Source of the DNA: a virus
Reading direction: 5' to 3' (one strand)
Length of the DNA: 35,561 nt
Virus record (IMG/VR): IMGVR_UViG_3300009082_000040
Coordinates: 1-35,561 of that record
Below the pieces are notes generated by a model, which saw only the letters and a program-made list of their open reading frames with translations, made no database searches and had not been told where the DNA came from. Made by a program: the position numbers and the translations under genes. Shown here piece by piece: positions 23,225 to 29,699 of the stretch; within the stretch, counting starts at the first letter, position 1; the number at the start of each line of letters is the position of its first letter.

Positions 23225-23234
23225 TTTTTATAAA
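23225..23234 (+). promoter_or_regulatory. TATA box before the Pro-rich protein gene
   Basis: TTTTTATAAA lies 40 bases before the ATG at 23274. Initiation about 25 bases downstream leaves a leader of roughly 18 bases carrying a strong ribosome site, GGAGAGAT. Confidence 0.55.
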
Positions 23235-23273
23235 CTAACAACAAACAAAAAGCAGATAAAAGGAGAGATAAAC

Positions 23274-23654
23274 ATGGCTAAAGCAATTTTGCAATCAGTG
23301 GGCGACGACACAGTCGCATTCGGCGACCAATGTTATTGGGTAGCAGAAAATGTAAAACGGTTCTTAACAAACTTCCAGACTGGGATGGAGGTTGACGTAA
23401 CAGTCAAGGAAATTGATGGGAATCAAATAGTGACATTTCTCAAAAAGGCCGGGTTCCCAACACAACCAAATGGACCACGGCCAACACCAGCACCAGCAGG
23501 AGGACAACCATACCAGGCGCCACGACCAGCAATGCCAACACCAACACAGAACAATGATGCAATGTATACTCTAGCAGCAACAATCTGTGTAGCATACAAC
23601 CTTGATACAAGCCTGGTAGAATCAGTAGCAAAGGTTCTAGCCGGAAAGGCTTAA
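23274..23654 (+). CDS. OB-like domain plus Pro-rich linker and helical tail, 126 aa
   Basis: Residues 1-62 look like a small beta barrel (VGDDTVAFGDQCYWVAENVK, MEVDVTVKEIDGNQIVTFLK), similar to short OB-like domains accompanying viral ssDNA-handling proteins. A Pro/Ala-rich linker (about 63-95) and a helical tail follow. It has its own promoter, a strong ribosome site and a terminator, so it is likely highly expressed. An ssDNA-binding role is a guess. Confidence 0.6.
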   Translation: MAKAILQSVGDDTVAFGDQCYWVAENVKRFLTNFQTGMEVDVTVKEIDGNQIVTFLKKAGFPTQPNGPRPTPAPAGGQPYQAPRPAMPTPTQNNDAMYTLAATICVAYNLDTSLVESVAKVLAGKA

Positions 23655-23655
23655 A

Positions 23656-23673
23656 CCCCGTTTAATTCTTTTT
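23656..23673 (+). terminator. Repeated terminator-like element, copy 3
   Basis: CCCCGTTTAATTCTTTTT, two bases past the stop codon at 23654, continues into more T residues. It is identical to the copies at 18983 and 20689. Confidence 0.55.
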
Positions 23674-23694
23674 TTATTTTTCGCTCCAGGGGTA

Positions 23695-23716
23695 GTATTT
23701 CCCTGTTCGCACCGGG
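23695..23716 (+). repeat. GTATTTCCCT...ACCGGG element, copy 1
   Basis: A 22-base element shared at 18 of 22 positions with 23865-23886. CAGGG upstream can pair with CCCTG within it. It lies just before the 41-aa gene's ribosome site. Confidence 0.4.
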
Positions 23717-23724
23717 TGATAAAA

Positions 23725-23850
23725 ATGTTTACATGTGAAAATTGTATGGAAGAATTCGAAGATGATGAAATGTCAGAAACCTGGAACATCTGTATCAATT
23801 GTTATGAAAACGATGAAACAACACTCCTGGTTGCTCTTGACATCATCTAA
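23725..23850 (+). CDS. Small zinc-finger-like acidic protein, 41 aa
   Basis: MFTCENCMEEFEDDEMSETW and then NICINCYENDETTLLVALDI contain two CxxC pairs separated by an acidic loop, a minimal zinc finger. GGTGAT precedes the ATG. The gene is bracketed by two copies of a GTATTTCCCT...ACCGGG element (23695 and 23865). Confidence 0.6.
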   Translation: MFTCENCMEEFEDDEMSETWNICINCYENDETTLLVALDII

Positions 23851-23864
23851 AACACACCCCAGTT

Positions 23865-23886
23865 GTATTTCCCTATCCAAACCGGG
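23865..23886 (+). repeat. GTATTTCCCT...ACCGGG element, copy 2
   Basis: The second copy of the 22-base element lies between the 41-aa gene and MCM. Together the two copies precede a gene in each case, so a leader or operator role is possible. Confidence 0.4.
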
Positions 23887-23922
23887 GATTGTATCGACAA
23901 AAGAACAAATGCAATTTTAGGC

Positions 23923-23937
23923 GCCTCTATAAGAGGC
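23923..23937 (+). promoter_or_regulatory. Palindrome upstream of the MCM ribosome site
   Basis: GCCTCT-ATA-AGAGGC is a perfect inverted repeat whose centre contains CTATAAG. It ends 20 bases before the MCM ATG. It could be an operator over a TATA core or an mRNA hairpin in front of GGTGG. Confidence 0.45.
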
Positions 23938-23956
23938 TAAAGAAAAGGTGGTAAAT

Positions 23957-25903
23957 ATGGCAGGAATAGTCCAATTATGGAAAGATAATCTAGAATCATT
24001 CCACAAAGGGGAATTGCTCGTTTTAAAAGCAGAATACCCCAAAAAGGCAACAATTACAATCAACATCAACAACGCATGCCCGGAATTATTTGATGAAATT
24101 GTAAAAGACCCAATGCTCGCTGAAAATGCGTTATATTCAGCGCTCATGGAAGGAAAGTATATACCTCAATGGAATGGGTCAAAACATTCCATAAATGTAA
24201 GGTTCATTGGGTTTCCACATCGCATTAAAGTAAAAGACCTAAACTCAAAATACCTGGAAAAATTCACATCACTCCGGGTAGTTGTAAAGAAAGTAACAAC
24301 GGTCAAACCAAGGCTAGTTCACGCAGCGTTCAAATGTAACGCATGTAAAGAAAAAATTGTGTATATCCCCGTTGAAGACGAGGAAGTAACACCCCCGAAT
24401 GACAAGTGTCTCTGTGGTGGTAAGTCGTGGAGGTTCCTTCTCCGGACCTCACTGAAAAAAGACTACCAACTAATCACCGTCCAAGACCCGGCAGAAGATG
24501 GTGCAGGTTCAAAACCAGAAACTCTCATTGTAAAACTATTAGACGACCTGACCGGGAAAGTTCAGCCAGGAAACATAATTGTCATCAACGGCATATACCG
24601 GGGACACCAGAAAAAGAACGGGGCAACACTCGATACATACCTGGACGCAAAATCAGTTGAGATTACGAACAAAGATTTCAGCAAAATAGAAATTACAGAG
24701 GAAGAAATCCGTGAATTCGAAGAACTTGCAAGAAATCCAGAAATATACAGTATGTTATGGTCATCTATCGGTGGAGTGGTCAAAGGATGGGAAAGTGTCA
24801 AACAAGCGATACTACTCCAGTTACTTGGAGGTTGCGAGAAAATTAACGACGATGGCGACCGCTTTAGACCAGATTTCCATATCCTGCTCTGCGGAGATCC
24901 TTCCGTTGCCAAATCGAAGATTCTCAAATCTGCATTCAACTTATGCCCCAGAGGTATTTACGCATCTGGCAAGGCTACATCTGCTGCTGGGCTCACTGCA
25001 GCAGCAACAAAAGGTGCAGATGGAGGATGGGAAATCGAGGCTGGTGCAGCCGTATTAGCCGACAAAGGAATCCTGTTTCTGGATGAACTGGACAAAGTAG
25101 ACAAAGAAGCAGTATCGTCTCTCCATGAAATCCTGGAAGAACAGGTATTACACATCAGCAAAGCAGGAATCTGCGCTGACCTATCAACACGGGAATCGTG
25201 TCTCGCAGCAGCAAACCCAAAACGGTCGCGGTTCGATAGAAACCTCGACCTGGCATCACAGGTGTCGTTTGCCCCATCTCTCCTATCCAGGTTCGGTCTT
25301 ATCTTCCTCATGATAGACGAACCAGACAAAAAGAAAGACCGGGGAATTGCAAAGCATATAATCAACTCACACCGGGGAATGACACCAGAAAAGCCAATTA
25401 GTGTCGACACACTCCGAAAATACATCGCACACGCCAAGCAGTCATGTGAACCAGAAATCACTGATGAAGCAGCACAAATGTATGAAGACTACTACGTGAG
25501 GATAAGGGAGAAAACACAGACGGCTATCCCTATAACACCCAGGCAGATTGAAGATATCATCAGAATGTCAGAAGCAAGTGCAAAAACCAGGTTAGCAAAG
25601 ACAGTCGAAAAAATTGATGTTGACCGGGCAATCGCAATTTATGAGTCGGCAATGATGATGACAGCAATGGACCCATCAACAGGAGAAATCGACGTTGACA
25701 AAATGTCTGGTGAAATGTCAAACTTCACCCGTGACGCAATGCAGAAAGTAAAACAACTCAGATGGGATTTCCATGACAGCACCGGGAACTGGCCATCAAG
25801 AGAACAACTAAGAACAGAATGCGAAAAAATAGGGATGACAAAAGAACAAGCAGACAAAATGACCGTGCAGGTATGGAGAGAACTGGGTTTGAATGCATTC
25901 TAA
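23957..25903 (+). CDS. mcm: MCM replicative helicase, 648 aa
   Basis: This is the hexameric 3'-5' helicase that unwinds DNA at replication forks. It has an N-terminal domain with a zinc site (C127, C130, C151, C153). The AAA+ core has Walker A GDPSVAKSK near 313-321, Walker B ILFLDELDK near 372-380, sensor 1 AAANPK near 419 and the arginine finger in LLSRFGLIF near 443. A C-terminal winged-helix-like tail follows (DAMQKVKQLRWDFHDSTG). The length matches archaeal MCM. The ATG follows GGTGG; an in-frame GTG at 23948 is inside that site. No polymerase or primase is seen nearby, so the virus may bring its own helicase and use host enzymes for the rest. Confidence 0.95.
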   Translation: MAGIVQLWKDNLESFHKGELLVLKAEYPKKATITININNACPELFDEIVKDPMLAENALYSALMEGKYIPQWNGSKHSINVRFIGFPHRIKVKDLNSKYLEKFTSLRVVVKKVTTVKPRLVHAAFKCNACKEKIVYIPVEDEEVTPPNDKCLCGGKSWRFLLRTSLKKDYQLITVQDPAEDGAGSKPETLIVKLLDDLTGKVQPGNIIVINGIYRGHQKKNGATLDTYLDAKSVEITNKDFSKIEITEEEIREFEELARNPEIYSMLWSSIGGVVKGWESVKQAILLQLLGGCEKINDDGDRFRPDFHILLCGDPSVAKSKILKSAFNLCPRGIYASGKATSAAGLTAAATKGADGGWEIEAGAAVLADKGILFLDELDKVDKEAVSSLHEILEEQVLHISKAGICADLSTRESCLAAANPKRSRFDRNLDLASQVSFAPSLLSRFGLIFLMIDEPDKKKDRGIAKHIINSHRGMTPEKPISVDTLRKYIAHAKQSCEPEITDEAAQMYEDYYVRIREKTQTAIPITPRQIEDIIRMSEASAKTRLAKTVEKIDVDRAIAIYESAMMMTAMDPSTGEIDVDKMSGEMSNFTRDAMQKVKQLRWDFHDSTGNWPSREQLRTECEKIGMTKEQADKMTVQVWRELGLNAF

Positions 25904-26231
25904 TTCCCCCAAACCTATCCCTTCACAGTGTGAACTCTATTGTTCTGAATACATTTTAACCACATGGAACGAGATGGAACTTGAAGTGTGTGGATTGTGC
26001 GCCTTGCGTATCAGAACACTCAAAAACTGCCCACGAGACAATCCATTACCTGCCCCTGTTGTGAGTAGAGGGAAGGGTAGTTGGTCGCAGTCTGTTGGTG
26101 CTCGGAACCGTGAAATTGCAAAGGCGGAGGCTATCAAAGCAGCCAGGGATGCCCCGGTGGAAAGGGAGACATACCAACAGAAAATCACTAGGTTATCAGG
26201 GGCATATGGGAAGAAAAAGAGAAAGAGATGA
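25893..26231 (+). CDS. Cys-rich basic protein coupled to MCM, 112 aa
   Basis: The N-terminus has two Cys pairs (CELYC, then CGLC) about 20 residues apart. The rest is basic, with NREIAKAEAIKAARDAP and a terminal YGKKKRKR. It overlaps the MCM end by 11 bases. A zinc-binding, nucleic-acid-associated partner of MCM is possible. The perfect operator-like palindrome at 25922 lies inside its first codons. Confidence 0.6.
   Translation: MHSNSPKPIPSQCELYCSEYILTTWNEMELEVCGLCALRIRTLKNCPRDNPLPAPVVSRGKGSWSQSVGARNREIAKAEAIKAARDAPVERETYQQKITRLSGAYGKKKRKR
25922..25934. promoter_or_regulatory. Candidate operator palindrome, copy 3 (perfect)
   Basis: TTCACAGTGTGAA is a perfect palindrome around its central base. 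It lies within the coding start of the 112-aa protein, so it may be chance here, but it is the exact form of the motif found near three noncoding regions. Confidence 0.35.
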
Positions 26232-26235
26232 CACC

Positions 26236-26280
26236 ATTTCAAAACAATTTGAAATGAATCTATTTCAAAACATTTTGAAT
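26236..26280. repeat. Two tandem inverted repeats, ATTTCAAA/TTTGAAAT type
   Basis: The first copy is ATTTCAAA, acaa, TTTGAAAT (perfect). The second is ATTTCAAA, acat, TTTGAATT, 26 bases further on, with a third half TTTGAAAA at 26290. Regular spacing suggests protein binding sites, such as an operator or iterons. Confidence 0.5.
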
Positions 26281-26309
26281 TCAATTAAGTTTGAAAAGAA
26301 CGTTAATAT

Positions 26310-26336
26310 AATGATCAATTCATATTATCTTAGTAC
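26310..26336. repeat. Shared noncoding block, copy 2
   Basis: AATGATC, six bases, then TATTATCTTAGTAC, identical over 14 bases to the core at 19135. Confidence 0.5.
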
Positions 26337-26338
26337 AT

Positions 26339-26406
26339 CCCCTCCGGGGCACGGCCACACCCCGACGGGTACAACCACCCCTCACAAAAGGGCAAGCCCG
26401 AAGGGC
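26339..26406. other. Row of four GC-rich hairpins
   Basis: CCCC-TCC-GGGG (26339-26349), ACCC-CGAC-GGGT (26359-26370), CCCT-cacaaa-AGGG (26379-26392) and GCCC-GAA-GGGC (26396-26406) follow each other in otherwise AT-rich DNA. A T-rich tail follows. It may be a structured RNA, a terminator or a replication signal. Confidence 0.45.
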
Positions 26407-26461
26407 ATTATTACTATTTTAATAATGATCTTAGATCATTAATGATCAGCACGCGATTTAG

Positions 26462-26474
26462 TTAACAGTGTGAA
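26462..26474. promoter_or_regulatory. Candidate operator palindrome, copy 4
   Basis: TTAACAGTGTGAA matches the palindrome at 12 of 13 positions. It lies 12 bases upstream of the TTG start of the next gene, where a bound protein would block it. Confidence 0.45.
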
Positions 26475-26485
26475 TTGGGATTATT

Positions 26486-26884
26486 TTGCAATTTGAAGAC
26501 TTTCCACGCCCTGGATTTAAATTTTGCAAGCAATGCTTTGAGATTGCCCATGAGTGTGTAGACGGATGGTATTGCACAAAAACACTACAGCCAATATTTA
26601 CAATGCAGGAATGTCCTATGGCGGAACGGGTTCCAAAACCAATCCCAGACCCTGCATATGTCTGGTTTCCAAATGGGTGGGTTGCATTGCGGTATTGCAA
26701 GCAGGTATCCCATGGGAGGCCTTGCCAGTTTTGTATTGGGGAGGAATGTTCAATACTTGGGTACCTACTCCCAATAAAGAACATGCGGTATTGTCCGGCA
26801 CGTCGATACAACCCGGAAACAATGCGGTATTACCCAATACATGAAAACTATGATATACTACGAAATGAAACAGAGTTATATTGA
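26486..26884 (+). CDS. Cys-rich hypothetical protein, 132 aa
   Basis: Eleven Cys residues are spread as CKQC, C, C, C, C, CQFC, C and C, with many Tyr and Pro. This suggests two metal sites. The frame begins with TTG at 26486; a later ATG would remove the first CxxC. It shares no recognised family. It opens a series of small Cys-rich genes after the noncoding region. Confidence 0.6.
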   Translation: MQFEDFPRPGFKFCKQCFEIAHECVDGWYCTKTLQPIFTMQECPMAERVPKPIPDPAYVWFPNGWVALRYCKQVSHGRPCQFCIGEECSILGYLLPIKNMRYCPARRYNPETMRYYPIHENYDILRNETELY

Positions 26885-26896
26885 GAGGTGGATTAC

Positions 26897-27364
26897 ATGA
26901 AGAATGAAATGAACGAGAAACTGTCCAAGATAGAAGAAATCAGAACCCGTGTAAATGAAATGAAACTTTTGAACACTGGAGATTCGGCAGCACACCTGGA
27001 ACGAATGTCAATTGAAGAAGCCCTGAATGAATCTCCCTATAAGGCCCACCTGTATATAGAGAGAGATTTCCAACATCTCATATTCCTTGAACTCCAGGAA
27101 CAAACTGTCATCCTACAGAAAATGTTCAAATTTCTCACAGACCAACACCAAGGCACTGCAAATGTAGGATCATATGCCAGTGCCATGAACGTATCATTTG
27201 CACACAACGAGCCCCCTGTAGAGGCTCCAGGAGAATGTGTTGAAGTGGCCCCGGGAATGTCGCCACTTGCAAATGAGACCGTGGTGATGCATGGAGATAG
27301 TGGGGAATCTCCAAAAACCACCCCGCGAAAATCTACTACAAAAAAGAAAATTGTGAGAAGATAA
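26897..27364 (+). CDS. Helical hypothetical protein with basic tail, 155 aa
   Basis: Residues 1-80 are charged and helical (LSKIEEIRTRVNEMKLLNTG, QHLIFLELQEQTVILQKMFK), probably coiled-coil. The C-terminus is low-complexity and ends basic (TTPRKSTTKKKIVRR). The ATG at 26897 follows GAGGTGG; an in-frame GTG at 26888 is inside it. The function is unknown. Confidence 0.7.
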   Translation: MKNEMNEKLSKIEEIRTRVNEMKLLNTGDSAAHLERMSIEEALNESPYKAHLYIERDFQHLIFLELQEQTVILQKMFKFLTDQHQGTANVGSYASAMNVSFAHNEPPVEAPGECVEVAPGMSPLANETVVMHGDSGESPKTTPRKSTTKKKIVRR

Positions 27365-27365
27365 C

Positions 27366-27527
27366 ATGGAGAGTGATAAAATCTGCCCGTTTATGAGTCG
27401 GCCAAACATTACCCAAAATTTCAGGCTTGGGATAGTAATTTGTCAGCAGGAACGCTGCATGGCGTGGGGCAAAGTCGGACAACAACCATGGCTTGAGAAT
27501 TTGTATGGGTGCAGGCTGATACCATGA
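27366..27527 (+). CDS. Small Cys-rich protein, 53 aa
   Basis: The pattern CPFMS, then ICQQERCMAWG and a final GCRLIP is of a type common in short phage and archaeal virus proteins that probably bind zinc or a cluster. It starts one base after the previous stop and its own stop overlaps the next start (ATGA). Confidence 0.6.
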   Translation: MESDKICPFMSRPNITQNFRLGIVICQQERCMAWGKVGQQPWLENLYGCRLIP

Positions 27528-27697
27528 CACGTTTATATCAATCTCATTATGTAAAATGCCCGTGGAGAGAAGATGAAAAAGACAATGTGTGTATAATCAG
27601 TATTGGGTATTGCATATCTGATTGTCAATTTTACAAATCACACAATGAACATGCACTCGAATGTGTATATCCTGAAAGGCAACGAGGTAATCGATGA
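27524..27697 (+). CDS. Small Cys-rich protein, 57 aa
   Basis: Cys residues appear in KCPWRE, NVCIISIGYCISDCQFY and LECVYPE. The ATG overlaps the upstream stop. It is one of a run of coupled Cys-rich genes. No family is recognised. Confidence 0.6.
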   Translation: MTRLYQSHYVKCPWREDEKDNVCIISIGYCISDCQFYKSHNEHALECVYPERQRGNR

Positions 27698-27891
27698 TTC
27701 CACCGGTTGAAAAGAGACGAATTCGCGATTGCTCATGGTGTATGTTCTCGGTTGAATCAGGAGATGTGATGGAATGTAGTAATTATATGTCTGGGTATCG
27801 TGATTCGTATTATAGAGGGTTTAGAAACTGCAATTTTAATATGACCACTGAAGAATATGCTGAACTCATCGATTCAGGAGTGATACCATGA
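27694..27891 (+). CDS. Cys/ELID-type small protein, copy 1, 65 aa
   Basis: The layout R.CSWCMFS, then C and C, then TTEEYAELIDSG is repeated in the gene at 28426 (R.CKFCCFS...TISEIDELIDT), so the two are paralogues. GAGG lies in front of the ATG. Metal binding is likely. Confidence 0.65.
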   Translation: MIPPVEKRRIRDCSWCMFSVESGDVMECSNYMSGYRDSYYRGFRNCNFNMTTEEYAELIDSGVIP

Positions 27892-28199
27892 GCGATGATA
27901 AATCATGCCCATTTTGTGGACATACAGACATTGAACATTTTTATAACCGAACTGGTATTGATCATTCGACTTGCCAATATTGTGGGGCATCTGCAAAAGA
28001 TTGGAATGTTAGATATGATTTATCAACCGCCGATCTTGTATCTGAACTCGCAAGCCGGGAGGGTGTTGAGTGTATTCAAACGTATGATTTGGATGAATTT
28101 AATTGGACGGTATGGGACAGAACCGACGATATTCAGGTAAATGGTGGCAGGGTAAGGCGCCCTGCTAAAATCCTAGTGGTGGTGAACAATGAGCAATGA
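27888..28199 (+). CDS. Lar-like zinc ribbon fused to REGV module, 103 aa
   Basis: Residues 1-40 hold CPFCGHTDIEHFYN and CQYCGASAKDW, as in the Lar restriction-alleviation-like zinc ribbons of viruses. Residues 46-103 hold STADLVSELASREGV and end with PAKILVVV, a module repeated in the next gene. It may help the virus avoid host restriction, but that is only a family-level suggestion. Confidence 0.65.
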   Translation: MSDDKSCPFCGHTDIEHFYNRTGIDHSTCQYCGASAKDWNVRYDLSTADLVSELASREGVECIQTYDLDEFNWTVWDRTDDIQVNGGRVRRPAKILVVVNNEQ

Positions 28200-28425
28200 T
28201 GAATATATAAAAAGCATTCCAACTGCTAACCTCGTTGCAGAACTTAAAACCCGTCCACGCGATGAATTGTATCCAAGAATGTTTTTTTTATCTATCGCAT
28301 CTACACCAGATCTCGTCGCTGAACTGGCAAGCCGGGAGGGTGTTGATTACACTGAAGTAGATAATGAAAATGATCTGGAGTTATATGTAGTTGGCCCGGC
28401 AAAAATCCTCGTGGTGGTGGATTGA
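28189..28425 (+). CDS. REGV module protein, 78 aa
   Basis: TPDLVAELASREGVDYTEVD and then VGPAKILVVVD match the C-terminal module of the gene before. The start is GGTGGTGAACA-ATG, and it overlaps the upstream gene by 11 bases. Without the zinc ribbon it may pair with the longer form. Confidence 0.65.
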   Translation: MSNDEYIKSIPTANLVAELKTRPRDELYPRMFFLSIASTPDLVAELASREGVDYTEVDNENDLELYVVGPAKILVVVD

Positions 28426-28611
28426 ATGGTTATTACTCCAGTAAGTATACGAGCTACACGTCCCTGTAAATTTTGTTGTTTTAGTGATTCGTGGGTATGT
28501 GGAAAACAACATGAGCGGGGGAATGCCCCGTGTGATCATCATTTTACAATATCTGAAATTGATGAACTAATTGATACGTATAATGATGGTGGTGGATTAG
28601 ATGACGCCTGA
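28426..28611 (+). CDS. Cys/ELID-type small protein, copy 2, 61 aa
   Basis: A paralogue of the gene at 27694: RPCKFCCFSDSWVCG, then C and TISEIDELIDT. It starts on the base after the upstream stop. The end overlaps a 41-aa gene. Confidence 0.6.
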   Translation: MVITPVSIRATRPCKFCCFSDSWVCGKQHERGNAPCDHHFTISEIDELIDTYNDGGGLDDA

Positions 28612-28726
28612 AGAAATTGCAGCAATTGAAAACATGATCCGACAGAAACGGGTGTGCTATACCTACTATTCCAAAACCTGGATTGAAGCACTTGAATGGG
28701 TGTTAAAGTTACAAAAGAAGGAATAG
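28601..28726 (+). CDS. Small helical protein, 41 aa
   Basis: MTPEEIAAIENMIRQKRVCY followed by TYYSKTWIEALEWVLKLQKK is helical, with a charged end. GGTGGTGG lies 5 bases before the ATG. The function is unknown. Confidence 0.55.
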   Translation: MTPEEIAAIENMIRQKRVCYTYYSKTWIEALEWVLKLQKKE

Positions 28727-28756
28727 TGTTAAGAGGAAAGTTATAGAAGTTTAACC

Positions 28757-28978
28757 ATGTCTACTGTTGCAGTAAGAATAGAAATGGTAGAGGTTGCATC
28801 TTCTGACGGGCAACCAACCACCGGGTTCCGGGCATATGCGTCTGACATCGGACTGTCAGCAGAATCGGTAACTCTTGCCACCTGTATAGCCACAATTAAA
28901 AGCGCTATTGATACGTATCTTAACGATACTACCAGTCTCATTTACATCAAAGGCGATTTACGGTTTTCTACCGAGTAA
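28757..28978 (+). CDS. Hypothetical protein, 73 aa
   Basis: A beta-strand start (MSTVAVRIEMVEVASSDGQP) and a helical middle (LATCIATIKSAIDTYLND), then IYIKGDLRF. No ribosome site is obvious. A T6 tract follows at 28989-28994. No family is recognised. Confidence 0.6.
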   Translation: MSTVAVRIEMVEVASSDGQPTTGFRAYASDIGLSAESVTLATCIATIKSAIDTYLNDTTSLIYIKGDLRFSTE

Positions 28979-28988
28979 CGCCACAATC

Positions 28989-28994
28989 TTTTTT
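28989..28994 (+). terminator. T6 tract, likely terminator
   Basis: The sequence cTTTTTTa, 10 bases past the stop codon of the 73-aa gene, suits archaeal termination. The next gene starts 54 bases later with its own ribosome site. Confidence 0.4.
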
Positions 28995-29047
28995 ATCTTA
29001 TGTGAGACAGTAATTATGGGTGTGGTGTGTCACCAGGTGATACGAAA

Positions 29048-29698
29048 ATGTGTAACTACACCCAACTGGAGAAAATTATGGAAGTTGTTTTTACAATCGA
29101 AACTACAAATGGTAAAGTGTGGAAAGCGATGTGTTCTGACCCATCCCTGGAAGTAGAAGGGCCTGATATCATATCAGTAAGTAAGAGCATGGCAACAATG
29201 ATTGAAAACTGGTTCACAACCACGTTTAACTCAACTAAAAAGGTTATTGTGGAAGTCCCGGTTATCAAAGCCAGGGTAAAAGCAAATATTTCCGTGCGGT
29301 CTGAGAAAGGACTGGATGAATTTCCCTCTGAAGACGGGGAGACCCCAATCGTACATACCGCAGAAAAGATACCCAGAACACCACCAGCCTTACCACAACC
29401 ACCTTCACGGGTCATCGACGGGCCATGTAAGTATATCAGTGATGGAAAAGGTGTGTATGCCGTAGGCATGTGTGAAGCAGTGTCTGATGACCCAAGTGAT
29501 ACGCCCGGACTCCTGGTAGATAATGAAGGAGTATGCAAGGGAGATTATGAACGGTGCAGGTTCTATTGTGCTGCAGGAACCAGAGTATCCCCATCCCAGG
29601 GAGCGTTTGAATCTACCCAGGTAGAAGATGATTATATGGGAGTGGATGAAGAAGAAGATGGATATGGAGTAGACGACGAAGTAGAGCAGTGGAAATGA
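29048..29698 (+). CDS. Hypothetical protein with Cys-rich C-terminus, 216 aa
   Basis: Residues 1-80 are mixed alpha/beta. A Pro-rich stretch (TPPALPQPP) follows, then a Cys set (CKYISDGKGVYAVGMCEA, CKGDYERCRFYC). The last 30 residues are very acidic (DDYMGVDEEEDGYGVDDEVE), like a DNA mimic or interaction tail. The ATG at 29048 follows GGTGATACGAAA; an in-frame GTG at 29027 lies upstream. The family is not recognised. Confidence 0.7.
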   Translation: MCNYTQLEKIMEVVFTIETTNGKVWKAMCSDPSLEVEGPDIISVSKSMATMIENWFTTTFNSTKKVIVEVPVIKARVKANISVRSEKGLDEFPSEDGETPIVHTAEKIPRTPPALPQPPSRVIDGPCKYISDGKGVYAVGMCEAVSDDPSDTPGLLVDNEGVCKGDYERCRFYCAAGTRVSPSQGAFESTQVEDDYMGVDEEEDGYGVDDEVEQWK

Positions 29699-29699
29699 T

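Larger units (their letters stand above)
26232..26485. other. Second large noncoding region with repeats and hairpins
   Basis: No gene is credible here. From left to right it holds two tandem inverted repeats (26236-26280), an extra TTTGAAAA half-site (26290), the block shared with the first noncoding region (26310-26336), four short GC hairpins (26339-26406), a T-rich stretch, AATGATC/GATCATT inverted repeats (26424-26447) and an operator-like palindrome (26462). Confidence 0.55.

Noticed and set aside
24958-25461. Long minus-strand frame opposite MCM
   Set aside because: It lies wholly within the conserved AAA+ core of MCM and is a shadow of its codon usage.
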